Of a DNA stretch of 64,000 nucleotides, positions 11,449 through 20,373 are shown one piece after another. How positions within the stretch are numbered: position 1 is the stretch's first letter; the number at the start of each line of letters is the position of its first letter. Below the pieces are notes generated by a model. That model saw only the letters and a list, made by a program, of their open reading frames with translations. It did no database searches and was not told where the DNA came from. Where the stretch lies: assembly GCA_021299375.1 (NCBI GenBank), contig JAJTGR010000018.1, positions 38,211 to 102,210 on the forward strand, in the 5' to 3' direction. This DNA is from Gemmatimonadota bacterium (GTDB lineage Bacteria; Gemmatimonadota; Gemmatimonadetes; Gemmatimonadales; Gemmatimonadaceae). A program made the position numbers and the translations under genes.

Positions 11449-12702
11449 ATGATTGCCAAGCCGGAGCAGGACCAGCCGTTGACGTCGCTGGAGCGCGCGA
11501 CGCCACGGGAAGACGGGGAGCTGTTCGACGTCGTGGTGGTCGGCGGCGGCCCCGCTGGGGCAACGGCGGCCCATGAACTGGCCTGCGCCGGGCGCAAGGT
11601 GCTGCTGCTCGATCGGGCGTGGCGCACGAAGCCGTGCGGTGGTGCCGTGCCGCCGCAGTTGCTGCGGGACTTCAAGATCCCCCAGTCGTTGCTCGTCGCG
11701 CGGGTCAACACGGCGCGCGTGATCTCTCCGACGGCGAAGAAAGTGGACATCCCGGTGGGCGACGGCTTTGTCGGGATGGTCGACCGGGATGTCTTCGACG
11801 AATGGCTGCGCCAGCGCGCCGCGTCGGCGGGCGCGGAGCGCCGGACCGGGGCCTTCACGCAGTTTTCGCGCGACCACGACGGCACCGCGGTCCTGACGTA
11901 CACCGAGGGACGGTCGCGCCATGGGGCCACGCGGACCGTGCGCGCCCGCTACGTGATCGGGGCCGACGGGGCGCTGTCACCGATTGCGAAACAGTGCATT
12001 CCGGGCTCGCACAAGGCGAAGCACGTGTTTGCCTATCATGAGATCGTCAAGTCGCCGAGCATGGACAGCGAGCAGTTCGGGCACGACCGTGTGGACGTGT
12101 ACTACAACGCACCGCTCTCCCCCGACTTCTACGCGTGGGTGTTTCCCCACGGCCCGACGACGTCGATCGGCACGGGGACTTTCCAGAAAGGGTTCGGCCT
12201 GAAGGAAGCCGTGGCCAAGCTGCGGGCGGACACCGGGATGGACGGACTGGAGACCATCCGTCGCGAAGGCGCGCCGATTCCCCTCAAGCCGCTGCCCCGC
12301 TGGGACAACGGGCGGGATGTGGTGGTAGCCGGCGACGCCGCCGGCGTGGTGGCGCCAGCGAGCGGCGAAGGCATCTTCTACGCCATGACGGGGGGGCGCC
12401 TGGCGGCCGATGCGGTCGAAGAGGCGCTCCAGACCGGGAACGCCAAGGCGCTGCGACAGGCCCGGCGCCGGTTCATGCGACTGCACGGCCCGGTCTTCTT
12501 CGTGCTCGACGTGATGCAAAGCTTCTGGTACACCACGGACAACCGGCGTGAACGATTCGTGGCGATCTGCCGCGACCGCGATGTCCAGCAGCTGACGTTC
12601 GATGGCTACATGCGCAAGCAGCTCGTGAAGGCGAAGCCGCTGTCTCACATGCGGATCTTCTTCAAGAACCTCGCCCATCTCGCTGGTTTCGCCACCGCGT
12701 GA
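11449..12702 (+). CDS. bchP: Geranylgeranyl diphosphate/bacteriochlorophyll reductase
   Basis: FAD-dependent enzyme that reduces the geranylgeranyl tail of bacteriochlorophyll (or its diphosphate) to phytyl. The 417-aa protein has the dinucleotide-binding motif VVVVGGGPAGATAAHELA at about residue 25, the KPCGGAVPPQLL motif after it, and the second FAD motif VVVAGDAAGVVAPASGEGI at about 290. The C-terminus, SHMRIFFKNLAHLAGF, is also typical. A strong GGGAGGAGA ribosome site lies 7-15 nt before the ATG. It follows the Bch2-type gene by 70 bp and precedes hemA by 25 bp. Confidence 0.95.
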   Translation: MIAKPEQDQPLTSLERATPREDGELFDVVVVGGGPAGATAAHELACAGRKVLLLDRAWRTKPCGGAVPPQLLRDFKIPQSLLVARVNTARVISPTAKKVDIPVGDGFVGMVDRDVFDEWLRQRAASAGAERRTGAFTQFSRDHDGTAVLTYTEGRSRHGATRTVRARYVIGADGALSPIAKQCIPGSHKAKHVFAYHEIVKSPSMDSEQFGHDRVDVYYNAPLSPDFYAWVFPHGPTTSIGTGTFQKGFGLKEAVAKLRADTGMDGLETIRREGAPIPLKPLPRWDNGRDVVVAGDAAGVVAPASGEGIFYAMTGGRLAADAVEEALQTGNAKALRQARRRFMRLHGPVFFVLDVMQSFWYTTDNRRERFVAICRDRDVQQLTFDGYMRKQLVKAKPLSHMRIFFKNLAHLAGFATA

Positions 12703-12727
12703 GTTCCGACTTCGCATCCCCTGCCCG

Positions 12728-14140
12728 ATGCTGATCTCGATCGCCATCGACTTCCGCCATGCCGACGTGGCCACGCGTGAACGCTTTCACCTCTCCGAGG
12801 AGCGTCTCACGCAGCTGTATCGCACGGCACGCACCGACGTGATCACCGAGTCGGCCCTGATTGCGACGTGCAACCGCACGGAACTCTACGCCTGGGTGGA
12901 CAGTGACGATCCCGTCGTCCTCGAACGCGCCGTGCAGACGCTGGCCCGACGCTGGATGCGGACCCGTTCCGAAGGCGATCAGCTGCTGCTCACGGCGACC
13001 CGCCGCGTCGGCCTCGAGGCCGCCGAGCATGTGGTGCGCATCGCCTCGGGACTCGAGTCGCAGGTCCTGGGCGACGGGCAGATTCTCGGCCAGCTCAAGG
13101 CCGCCTACAAGCGCGCCTCGCGCGGTCAGGCGGCCGGCCCGGTGCTGCACCGCCTGTTCGAGACCGCTCTGCGTGCCGGCAAGCGGGTGCAGACCGAAAC
13201 CTCGCTGACGGCCGGGCGCAACTCGGTGGGTGCGGAAGCGGCCCTGACGGCGGCGCAGCGCTTCGGCCAGCTCGAGAACGCCCGCTGCGTCCTCATCGGC
13301 GCGGGCAAGACCGGTGCCCGGGCGGCGAAGCAGTTGCACAAGCTTGGGGCCCGCGATCTCGTCATCGTCAATCGCACCCCCGAGAACGCGCAGGCGCTGG
13401 CGGGCATGGTGGGGGGCCGTGCGGCGCCGTGGGACACGTTGCACGTCGAGGCGGCCATGGCCGATGTGGTCATTGTGGCCACCGGGAGCGAGGTGCCCGT
13501 GGTCACCGGCGACGCCCTGATGCGTGCACGGGAAGCGTGTGCGGCCAGCGGGTACGCCCTGCTGCTGATGGACCTCAGTGTCCCACGCAACATCGACCCG
13601 ACCGTGACGCTCGAGCCGGGGGTCACCCTCATCGACCTCGACACCCTGCACCAGCCGGTGCTGTCCGCCGAGGTCATGCGCCGCGACGCGGTACCGCATG
13701 CCGAGTCGATCTGCGCCGAAGAAACCCGGGCGTTCATGGAGTGGCTGGCCACGATGCCGGCCCGTGATGCCATCAAGCCGCTGCGGGAGGCGCTGGAAGA
13801 CGTGGCGCGCCGGGAAGTGGCGTTCCATGCCAAGGACGCCCACGTGGCCGAAAAGGCGGCATCGCGCATCGTCGCGAAGCTGCTTGCCGGCCCCATGGCC
13901 GCGCTGCGCCGCACGCTGCAGCGCGGCGAGCCGCTCGACCAGCAGGCGATGATGCTGCTGGAGATGTTCTCCCCGCAGGGTGCGGCGCCCCACCCGTCGC
14001 CAACGTCATCACCGACGGCACCGCGTCCCTCCGACGCGGTGCCGCCCAAGACGGTGCCGCGCCGGCCCGCGCTGACTTCCGTCGACAGTCCGGCCGACCG
14101 ACACCGTCCGCTGGCCATCTCGAACGAGCAGTACACCTGA
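12728..14140 (+). CDS. hemA: Glutamyl-tRNA reductase
   Basis: First enzyme of the C5 pathway, reducing glutamyl-tRNA to glutamate-1-semialdehyde with NADPH for tetrapyrrole synthesis. The catalytic cysteine is Cys48 in IATCNRTELYAW, and the signature GLESQVLGDGQILGQLK follows at about 113. The NADPH domain (VLIGAGKTGARAAKQL, about 192) and the C-terminal dimerisation helix region are present. At 470 aa it has a tail of roughly 50 residues rich in Pro, Ser and Thr that many GluTRs lack. Use of the C5 route rather than ALA synthase differs from alphaproteobacterial phototrophs. It leads hemA-hemE-hemF-hemY. Confidence 0.96.
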   Translation: MLISIAIDFRHADVATRERFHLSEERLTQLYRTARTDVITESALIATCNRTELYAWVDSDDPVVLERAVQTLARRWMRTRSEGDQLLLTATRRVGLEAAEHVVRIASGLESQVLGDGQILGQLKAAYKRASRGQAAGPVLHRLFETALRAGKRVQTETSLTAGRNSVGAEAALTAAQRFGQLENARCVLIGAGKTGARAAKQLHKLGARDLVIVNRTPENAQALAGMVGGRAAPWDTLHVEAAMADVVIVATGSEVPVVTGDALMRAREACAASGYALLLMDLSVPRNIDPTVTLEPGVTLIDLDTLHQPVLSAEVMRRDAVPHAESICAEETRAFMEWLATMPARDAIKPLREALEDVARREVAFHAKDAHVAEKAASRIVAKLLAGPMAALRRTLQRGEPLDQQAMMLLEMFSPQGAAPHPSPTSSPTAPRPSDAVPPKTVPRRPALTSVDSPADRHRPLAISNEQYT

Positions 14141-14162
14141 GTTCGTCCTCCATCCGTCCGTT

Positions 14163-15260
14163 ATGAACGACCTGCTGTTGCGCGCGCTGCGCCGAGAAGC
14201 CGTCGACCGTCCCCCCGTGTGGATGATGCGGCAAGCCGGACGCTATCTCCCCGAGTACCGGGCCGTGCGCGCCAAGTCCGACTTCCTCACCATGTGCCGC
14301 ACGCCCGAGCTCGCGGTTGAGGTCACGCTGCAGCCGATCGATCTCGTCGGCGTGGATGCGGCAATCATTTTCAGCGACATCCTGGTCGTGCCCGAGGCCA
14401 TGGGCATGCATCTCACCCTCGACGAGGGCGTCGGGCCGCAATTCTCGTCACCGATTCGGTCGCGGGCGGACCTGACACGGCTCACTCCGGTGGAGCCGCG
14501 GGAGCAGCTCGCCTACATGCTCGACGCCCTGCGCATGGCGCGCCGCGCACTGAATGGTCGGGTGCCGCTCATCGGGTTCGCCGGTGCACCGTGGACGCTC
14601 GCGGCGTACATGGTCGAGGGCAAAGGCACCAAGCAGTTCGCCGTGGCCAAGAAGATGCTTTTTGAACAGCCGGCGCTGGCGCATGCGTTGCTCGACCAGC
14701 TGGCCACGGCGGTCGGCGACTTCCTGGTGGCGCAGGTCGAGGCGGGCGCGCAGGTGGTCCAGCTCTTCGAGTCGTGGGCAGGGGCACTCGGTCCCGAGGA
14801 GTTCCGTACCTTTGCGCTGCCGTACCTTGCGAAAGCGGCCCAGCGGGCCCGTGAAGCGGGCGTGCCGGTGATCGTCTTCGCTCCCGGCGGTGGCTGGGCC
14901 CTGAGCGAGATCGCGGCCGCCACACATGCCGATGCCATCGGGGTGGACTGGCATACGACACCGCAGGAGGCCCGCCGCCTCACCGATCCGTTCCGTGTGG
15001 CGTTGCAGGGCAACCTCGATCCGTGCACGCTCTACGCCCCGGTCGAGGAGATCCGCCGCCGCACGCACACCATGATCGAGGCGTTCGGACCAGTGGGCCA
15101 CGTGGCCAACCTCGGCCACGGTATCCTGCCCGACATGAAGCCGGATCATGCCCGTGCCTTCATTGATGCGGTGAAGGAGTGGCAGTGGACGGACGAACGC
15201 CTCGCCGCCGCGCACGGGACGGCGGCCCCGGCTGGTCCGCAACTCGCGGGGGTGCCGTGA
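14163..15260 (+). CDS. hemE: Uroporphyrinogen decarboxylase
   Basis: Converts uroporphyrinogen III to coproporphyrinogen III by removing four acetate carboxyls. The 365-aa protein carries the N-terminal signature PPVWMMRQAGRYLPEYR with the substrate-contact arginine, FSDILVVPEAMGMHL with the catalytic aspartate, and the second signature GFAGAPWTLAAYMVEG. The C-terminal VANLGHGILPDMKPDHARAF is also diagnostic. It begins 22 bp after hemA and ends in a GTGA overlap with hemF, so hemE and hemF are co-translated. Confidence 0.97.
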   Translation: MNDLLLRALRREAVDRPPVWMMRQAGRYLPEYRAVRAKSDFLTMCRTPELAVEVTLQPIDLVGVDAAIIFSDILVVPEAMGMHLTLDEGVGPQFSSPIRSRADLTRLTPVEPREQLAYMLDALRMARRALNGRVPLIGFAGAPWTLAAYMVEGKGTKQFAVAKKMLFEQPALAHALLDQLATAVGDFLVAQVEAGAQVVQLFESWAGALGPEEFRTFALPYLAKAAQRAREAGVPVIVFAPGGGWALSEIAAATHADAIGVDWHTTPQEARRLTDPFRVALQGNLDPCTLYAPVEEIRRRTHTMIEAFGPVGHVANLGHGILPDMKPDHARAFIDAVKEWQWTDERLAAAHGTAAPAGPQLAGVP

Positions 15261-16255
15261 GCGTGGCCGTGCATTCGCCTGAGCCCGTCCCGGTGGCCGC
15301 CGTTGCGTCACGGCGGGCGGAGGCCACGCGCTGGATCGCGGGGCTGCACGATGAACTGACGTCGTTCTTCGGACGGCTCGATCGTGGGGGCACCTTCATC
15401 GAGGACCGGTGGGAGCGCCCCGGCGGCGGCGGTGGGGTGGCCCGCGTGATGACGGATGGTGTGACCTTCGAGAAGGCCGGCATCAATCGGTCGGCTGTGA
15501 TGGGCGAACTGCCGGAACTCGCCGCGCGCCGGCTGGGTGGCCGCGGCGCGGCCGTGGGGGCGACGCACTTCTTCGCGACCGGCGTGAGCCTCGTGGTACA
15601 CCCCCGCAGCCCAAAGCTGCCAACGGTGCATCTGAACGTGCGCTACTTCGAGCTGACCGACGACGCCGGGCACCTTACCGACAGCTGGTTCGGCGGCGGC
15701 ACCGACGTGACGCCGTTCTACCCGCACGAGGAGGACCCACGCACCTTTCACCTTGCCCTCAAGGCGATGTGCGACCGGCACCATACCGGCTTCTATCCCA
15801 CGTTCAAGACCTGGTGCGACGAGTACTTCGTCAATGCGCACCGGGACAACGAGGCGCGCGGCTGCGGCGGCATCTTTTTCGACCACCTGCGGGCGGACGA
15901 CCCGGCCTACGGCCTCGACTACGACGCGACCAAGGCCTTCGTGTCCGACGTGGCGCGGGTGCTGCGCCACGCCTACGAGCCGATTGTCGATCGCCGCCGA
16001 GACGAGCGCTTCAGCGAGGCGGAGCGCGAGTTCCAGCTGGTGCGCCGGGGCCGGTATGTGGAGTTCAACCTCGTGCATGATCGCGGCACCACCTTCGGGC
16101 TGCAGACGAATGCCCGGGTCGAAAGTGTGCTCATGAGCCTGCCCCCGCTGGCGATGTGGCAGTATGCCCCACGCTATTCCCCTGAATCCTTCGAGGCTCG
16201 GCTGCTGCGCCTGCTCGAGCCGCGCGACTGGGCCACGGACGTCGCGGGAGCGTGA
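15257..16255 (+). CDS. hemF: Oxygen-dependent coproporphyrinogen III oxidase
   Basis: Aerobic oxidative decarboxylation of coproporphyrinogen III to protoporphyrinogen IX. I start at the GTG at 15257 (VSVAVHSPEP), overlapping the hemE TGA, giving 332 aa. Family features are FIEDRWERPGGGGGVARVM, GVSLVVHPRSPKLPTVHLNV, DSWFGGGTDVTPFYPHEED and the C-terminal VEFNLVHDRGTTFGLQT. The choice of the oxygen-requiring HemF rather than the radical-SAM HemN here fits an aerobic phototroph. hemY starts 3 bp after the stop. Confidence 0.96.
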   Translation: MSVAVHSPEPVPVAAVASRRAEATRWIAGLHDELTSFFGRLDRGGTFIEDRWERPGGGGGVARVMTDGVTFEKAGINRSAVMGELPELAARRLGGRGAAVGATHFFATGVSLVVHPRSPKLPTVHLNVRYFELTDDAGHLTDSWFGGGTDVTPFYPHEEDPRTFHLALKAMCDRHHTGFYPTFKTWCDEYFVNAHRDNEARGCGGIFFDHLRADDPAYGLDYDATKAFVSDVARVLRHAYEPIVDRRRDERFSEAEREFQLVRRGRYVEFNLVHDRGTTFGLQTNARVESVLMSLPPLAMWQYAPRYSPESFEARLLRLLEPRDWATDVAGA

Positions 16256-16258
16256 ATC

Positions 16259-17731
16259 ATGCGCGCGCTGGCTGACCACCTGGGCAACATGCCGTCCATC
16301 GACGCAGACTCCGGGGCGTCGCGTTCCGTCGCCGTGGTGGGCGCGGGCATCACCGGCCTCGTGGCCGCCTACGAACTGCGGCGCCGCGGGGTGAACGTCA
16401 CGCTGTATGAAGCCAGTGGTCATGCGGGCGGTGCCATTCGCACCACCCACGCTGACGGCTTCCTGGCGGAGCATGGGCCCAATTCGTTCGTGACGTCGGC
16501 GCCGGTCGATGCGCTGCTGCAGCGGCTTGACCTGCAGGACGATGTGGTCGAGGCCAATCCCGGCGCGAACCGGCGTTATGTCGTCCGTCATGGGATGCCC
16601 CTGCCGTTTCCGCTGACACCGCTCGCCATGCTCGGCACGAAGCTGCTGTCGTTCCGAGCCAAGGTGCGGGTGCTGATGGAGCCGCTCATTCGTGCGCGCC
16701 GGACACCGGACGACGAGTCGGTGGCGTCGTTCGTGCGACGCCGGCTCGGCCACGAGGTGCTCGACTACGCCGTGGACCCGTTCATCTCGGGGATCTTCGC
16801 CGGCGATGCGGAGACGCTGAGCATGGCCCACGCCTTTCCGCGCGTGGCGGAGCTGGAGCGCGAATGTGGCTCGCTGTCCAAGGGGCTCATGGCGCAGCGC
16901 AGACAGCGCGCAAGCGACGACCCGCCCCCCACCGCGCATCAGGGTGCGATGACGGCCTCACCGCCTGCCCGGGCGCGGCTCATCTCGTTCGTCGATGGCA
17001 TGCAGACGCTCCCCGCGGCACTCGAAGCGTCGCTCACCGGTACCCTGCGCCTCGGCTGCCCGGTACGTCTGGTGCACCGCCACGAATCGCGCTGGACGGT
17101 CGAGGCCGGCCCCGATGGCGCGGCGCGCTCGCGGACGGTCGATGCGGTGGTCATGGCAACACCGGCGCACGTGCTGGCGGCGATGGAGTTGCCAGCGGCG
17201 CTGCGCAAGTTCGCCGCGCCGATCGAGCGGGTGGAGTATCCGCCCGTGAGCACCCTGACACTTGGTTTCCGCCGCGTCGACGTGGCGCATCCACTGGACG
17301 GCTTCGGGATGCTGATCCCGCACACCGAGAAGCGGAGCCTGCTGGGCGCGCTGTTCAGTTCCTCGCTGTTTCCCGGGCGCGCGCCGGACGGGTACGTGGC
17401 CCTCACCTGTTTCGTGGGCGGCGCCCGTCAGCCGGAGCGCGCCCGCGAGGACACCGACCTGCTGGTCGAGCGCGTGCTCAGTGACTTGCGCCAGCTGCTG
17501 GGCGTGCGCGGCGAACCAGAGTTCGCCCAGCACGTGTACTGGTCGCGGGCGATTCCGCAGTACACGGTCGGCTACCAAGCGGTCAAGGATGCGGCCGACA
17601 TCACGGAATGGCAGAACCCCGGGCTGTATCTGGCCGGCAACTACCGCCATGGCGTGTCGGTGGGTGACTGCGTGGCGAGTGGGATACAGGTGGCGGACCA
17701 GGTGGCGGCGTACCTGGCGCGGGCGGGGTGA
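16259..17731 (+). CDS. hemY: Protoporphyrinogen IX oxidase (FAD, HemY/PPOX type)
   Basis: Flavoenzyme that oxidises protoporphyrinogen IX to protoporphyrin IX, the branch point between heme and bacteriochlorophyll (BchH substrate). The 490-aa protein has the FAD motif SVAVVGAGITGLVAAYELRR at about residue 22, then GGAIRTTHADGFLAEHGPNS, and the C-terminal FAD contact GLYLAGNYRHGVSVGDCVAS. Family name is sometimes hemG. It is the last gene of the rightward pigment/heme run; an unusual inverted repeat array begins 10 bp beyond its stop and could act at the end of this transcript. Confidence 0.94.
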   Translation: MRALADHLGNMPSIDADSGASRSVAVVGAGITGLVAAYELRRRGVNVTLYEASGHAGGAIRTTHADGFLAEHGPNSFVTSAPVDALLQRLDLQDDVVEANPGANRRYVVRHGMPLPFPLTPLAMLGTKLLSFRAKVRVLMEPLIRARRTPDDESVASFVRRRLGHEVLDYAVDPFISGIFAGDAETLSMAHAFPRVAELERECGSLSKGLMAQRRQRASDDPPPTAHQGAMTASPPARARLISFVDGMQTLPAALEASLTGTLRLGCPVRLVHRHESRWTVEAGPDGAARSRTVDAVVMATPAHVLAAMELPAALRKFAAPIERVEYPPVSTLTLGFRRVDVAHPLDGFGMLIPHTEKRSLLGALFSSSLFPGRAPDGYVALTCFVGGARQPERAREDTDLLVERVLSDLRQLLGVRGEPEFAQHVYWSRAIPQYTVGYQAVKDAADITEWQNPGLYLAGNYRHGVSVGDCVASGIQVADQVAAYLARAG

Positions 17732-17740
17732 GGCAACGGC

Positions 17741-17998
17741 GGGACGGCGCGAGCGGGACGGCGCGAGCGGGACGGCGCATGCGGGACGGCGCGAGCGGGA
17801 CGGCGCGAGCGGGAAGGCGCGAGCTAGAAGGCGCGAGCTAGAAGGCGCGAGCTGGAAGGCGCGAGCTGGAAGGCGCGAGCCAAGCAGCGCCCCTCAGCTC
17901 GCGCCCCTCAGCTCGCGCCCCCAAGCTCGCGCCCCTCAGCTCGCGCCCCTTAGCTCGCGCCGTTTCGCTCGCGCCGTTTCGCTCGCGCCGTTTCGCTC
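17741..17998. repeat. Inverted tandem array of 14-bp repeats (long hairpin)
   Basis: Ten direct 14-bp units fill 17741-17880: five outer GGGACGGCGCGAGC-type copies (one reads GGCGCATGC), one GGGAAGGCGCGAGC, two TAGAAGGCGCGAGC and two TGGAAGGCGCGAGC. After a 6-bp break (17881-17886), eight units in the opposite orientation fill 17887-17998: five GCGCCCCTCAGCTC-like and three GCGCCGTTTCGCTC, with a decayed ninth to 18012. Every unit is GAGC-N5-GGCGC on one strand or the other, and the variable cores are arranged so outer units face outer units. As RNA the outer GGGAC cores pair with GTTTC using G-U wobbles. It occupies the whole 320-bp gap between hemY and bshB1. No reading frame in it is convincing. 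Confidence 0.93.
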
Positions 17999-18051
17999 GC
18001 GCCGCCCTTGCTTGCGCTTCCCGCCCACGCCGCCGCACCCTAGCTTCCGGC

Positions 18052-18777
18052 ATGTCCGACGCTCTCGACCTGCTGTGCATCGCTCCCCACCGCGACGACG
18101 CCGAACTCACCTGCGGCGGCACCCTCATCAAGGCTGTGGACCAGGGCAAGCGCGTCGGCATCCTCGACTTGACGCAGGGCGAGATGGGAACGCGCGGGTC
18201 GGCAGCATTGCGCGCGGCGGAGGCCGACGCGGGGCAGCGCGTGATGGGCGTCCAGGTGCGCGAGAATCTGGGGCTGCCGGACGCCGGGGTGCGCAACGAC
18301 GACGAGACGCGCGCCCTGCTGGTGCAGGTGCTGCGCCGGTTGCGGCCGCGGGTGGTGATCGCGCCGGCCCTGCGCGGCCGGCACCCGGATCATCGGCGTA
18401 CGACCGAGCTCGCGCGTGACGCCTGCTTCCTGAGCGGATTGGCAAGGTACGCGCCGGGCGACCATCCGGCGTTTCGCCCGTTCAAGCTGCTGCACACCAT
18501 CGCCTACCGCGAGGATCATGTGAAGCCGACGTTCGTGGTCGACATCACGGCGCAGTTCGCGCGCAAGCTCGAGGCGATTCGCTGTTATGCCTCGCAGTTC
18601 GACGGCACGACGCAGGCCGGCGAGGTGTATCCCAACGGCGAACCGCTGTACGATATCGTGCGGCACCACGCGGCGCACTACGGATCGCTCCTTCGCGTAC
18701 AGTATGGCGAGCCCTTCTACACCGACGAGACGATGCACGTCGACGACGTGACCACGCTCGGTGTGTCCACGTTCTGA
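18052..18777 (+). CDS. bshB1: Bacillithiol biosynthesis deacetylase BshB1
   Basis: PIG-L/LmbE family zinc-dependent deacetylase that removes the acetyl group from GlcNAc-malate in bacillithiol synthesis. The 241-aa protein has the metal motif CIAPHRDDAELTCGGTL (His and Asp ligands, residues about 9-25), the GEMGTRG motif, and the third ligand in GRHPDHRRT. It matches the BshB1 subgroup (EMGTRGS, LRKYASQF-like ARKLEAIRCYASQF) rather than mycothiol MshB. It implies bacillithiol as a low-molecular-weight thiol in this organism. No other bsh gene is in the window. Start ATG at 18052 directly follows the repeat array. Confidence 0.88.
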   Translation: MSDALDLLCIAPHRDDAELTCGGTLIKAVDQGKRVGILDLTQGEMGTRGSAALRAAEADAGQRVMGVQVRENLGLPDAGVRNDDETRALLVQVLRRLRPRVVIAPALRGRHPDHRRTTELARDACFLSGLARYAPGDHPAFRPFKLLHTIAYREDHVKPTFVVDITAQFARKLEAIRCYASQFDGTTQAGEVYPNGEPLYDIVRHHAAHYGSLLRVQYGEPFYTDETMHVDDVTTLGVSTF

Positions 18778-18787
18778 CCCCCTCATC

Positions 18788-19552
18788 ATGAGCGACCACG
18801 GCACCGAAGGGCGCGCGGCCAGCGGCATCGATTACGGCTCATATCTGCGCCTCGAGGAATTGCTCGCGCTGCAGACGCCACAGTCGGTCCCTGAGCATCC
18901 GGACGAACTGCTGTTCATTGTGGTGCACCAGGCGAGCGAGCTGTGGTTCAAGGTGTTGCGCCATGAGATGGACACCCTCATCACGGCACTCGAAGGCTTC
19001 GACACGATGCGCGCACTGCTCGCGGTGCAACGGGTCAATGTGCTCACCGAGATCGTCGCCCAGCAGCTCACCGCACTGGATACCCTGCCGCCGCAGCGAT
19101 TCGCGCAGTTTCGCGGCTATCTCGGGTCCAGCAGCGGCTCGCAGAGTGTCCAGTTCCGCGCCATCGAGGCCACGGCGGGGCTGCGCGATCCACACTTCCT
19201 GCAGGCCATCAGCGAGCACGGTGAGCCGCCCGCCGAGGTGCAGGCGGCGTTACAGCGGCCGACGCTGCAGTCGCTGGTACTGGCGCTACTGGAGCACGAG
19301 CAGGTCGCGCTGGAGGAGCTCTACATGGGGCCCGGCCCCACGCCGCTCTTCCTGCTGGTGGAGGGGCTGCTGGAATTCGAGCAGCGCTTCGCCCGCTGGC
19401 GCTTTCTCCACGTGCAGCTGGTGGAGCGCATCATCGGGCCAGGGACCGGCGGCACCGGCGGGACGTTGGGTGCCAAGTACCTGTCACGCACGGTCAGCCA
19501 CAAGTTCTTCCCGGAACTGTGGGCGGTGCGCGCCAGGTTCTACGGGCGGTAA
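18788..19552 (+). CDS. kynA: Tryptophan 2,3-dioxygenase
   Basis: Heme enzyme opening the indole ring of L-tryptophan to N-formylkynurenine. The 254-aa protein contains GIDYGSYLRLEELLALQTPQ, DELLFIVVHQASELWFKVL with active-site residues, and the long SSSGSQSVQFRAIE loop. The proximal heme histidine is probably in LSRTVSHKFFPELW near the C-terminus. The ATG at 18788 starts 10 bp after bshB1; an upstream frame would overlap bshB1. kynB follows after 6 bp, so tryptophan conversion to kynurenine is encoded as a pair. Confidence 0.95.
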   Translation: MSDHGTEGRAASGIDYGSYLRLEELLALQTPQSVPEHPDELLFIVVHQASELWFKVLRHEMDTLITALEGFDTMRALLAVQRVNVLTEIVAQQLTALDTLPPQRFAQFRGYLGSSSGSQSVQFRAIEATAGLRDPHFLQAISEHGEPPAEVQAALQRPTLQSLVLALLEHEQVALEELYMGPGPTPLFLLVEGLLEFEQRFARWRFLHVQLVERIIGPGTGGTGGTLGAKYLSRTVSHKFFPELWAVRARFYGR

Positions 19553-19558
19553 CGCGGC

Positions 19559-20206
19559 ATGCTGTTCGACATCTCGACGCCCCTCGCGGCCACCACGCCG
19601 GAGTGGCCGGGCGACCACGCCTTCGCCTGCGGCTGGACCTGTCGCCGCGAGCGGAACGACAGTGTGAACCTCGCCGCCGTCACCACCAGCTTTCACGTGG
19701 GGACGCACGCCGATGCGCCGCTGCACGTGCACAGCGCATGGCCGGCATCGGAGGCGCTCGAACTCGACGCCTTTGTGGGTCCGACCCGCGTCATCACGTT
19801 GCCCGCGTATCACGACCGGTCGCAGGATCTCGATGTCGAGCACGTGGTGGAGCTGCTGGGTGGGATTGTTCCGCCGCGGGTGCTGCTCCGCACGGGGGTG
19901 AGTGTCGCCGACGGGGCGTTTCCTGCCGACTGGCCCTGCCTCACGCCCACCGCCGCAGCGTGGCTGGTCCATCAGGGACTCCGCCTGTGGGGGGTGGACG
20001 CGCCGAGCGTGGACCGGCGGGAGAGCAAGGAGCTTCCGGTGCATCACGCGCTGCTGGGGCACAACGCCTTCGTGCTCGAGAACCTCGACCTGCGCCATGT
20101 GCCAGCGGGGCTCTACGAGCTCATCGCGCCACCGCTGGCGGTGGTGGGGGCCGATGCGGCGCCGGTGCGGGCGTTGCTTCGCGCGGTGGTCACGCCTGGG
20201 CGATGA
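19559..20206 (+). CDS. kynB: Kynurenine formamidase (cyclase family)
   Basis: Metal-dependent hydrolase converting N-formylkynurenine to kynurenine and formate. The 215-aa protein begins LFDISTPLAATTPEWPGD, and has the metal motif TSFHVGTHADAPLHV (HxGTHxDxPxH) at about residue 43, typical of bacterial KynB. VDAPSVDRRESKELPVHHALL is the conserved second half. It follows kynA by 6 bp. No kynureninase gene is visible, so the fate of kynurenine is not shown. Confidence 0.94.
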   Translation: MLFDISTPLAATTPEWPGDHAFACGWTCRRERNDSVNLAAVTTSFHVGTHADAPLHVHSAWPASEALELDAFVGPTRVITLPAYHDRSQDLDVEHVVELLGGIVPPRVLLRTGVSVADGAFPADWPCLTPTAAAWLVHQGLRLWGVDAPSVDRRESKELPVHHALLGHNAFVLENLDLRHVPAGLYELIAPPLAVVGADAAPVRALLRAVVTPGR

Positions 20207-20373
20207 GCCCGGTACGCGTGCGTGGTCGATGCCCGCGAGGGCGTGTGTCTCACGCCGGGATCGCACGGCGGGTGTCCCGTTGATTCGGAGCTCTTCGGAT
20301 TCCCCGGATCAGCACCCGTGAAACCCGGAGGTACGCAGATCGCGCGGGTTCCACCGATCGTCTTCGCCTTTGG

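Noticed and set aside
17741..18012. CRISPR array or coding repeat protein in the 14-bp repeat region.
   Set aside because: Units are contiguous with no spacers, too short for CRISPR repeats, and switch strand at the middle; translations are low-complexity and lack a start with a ribosome site.
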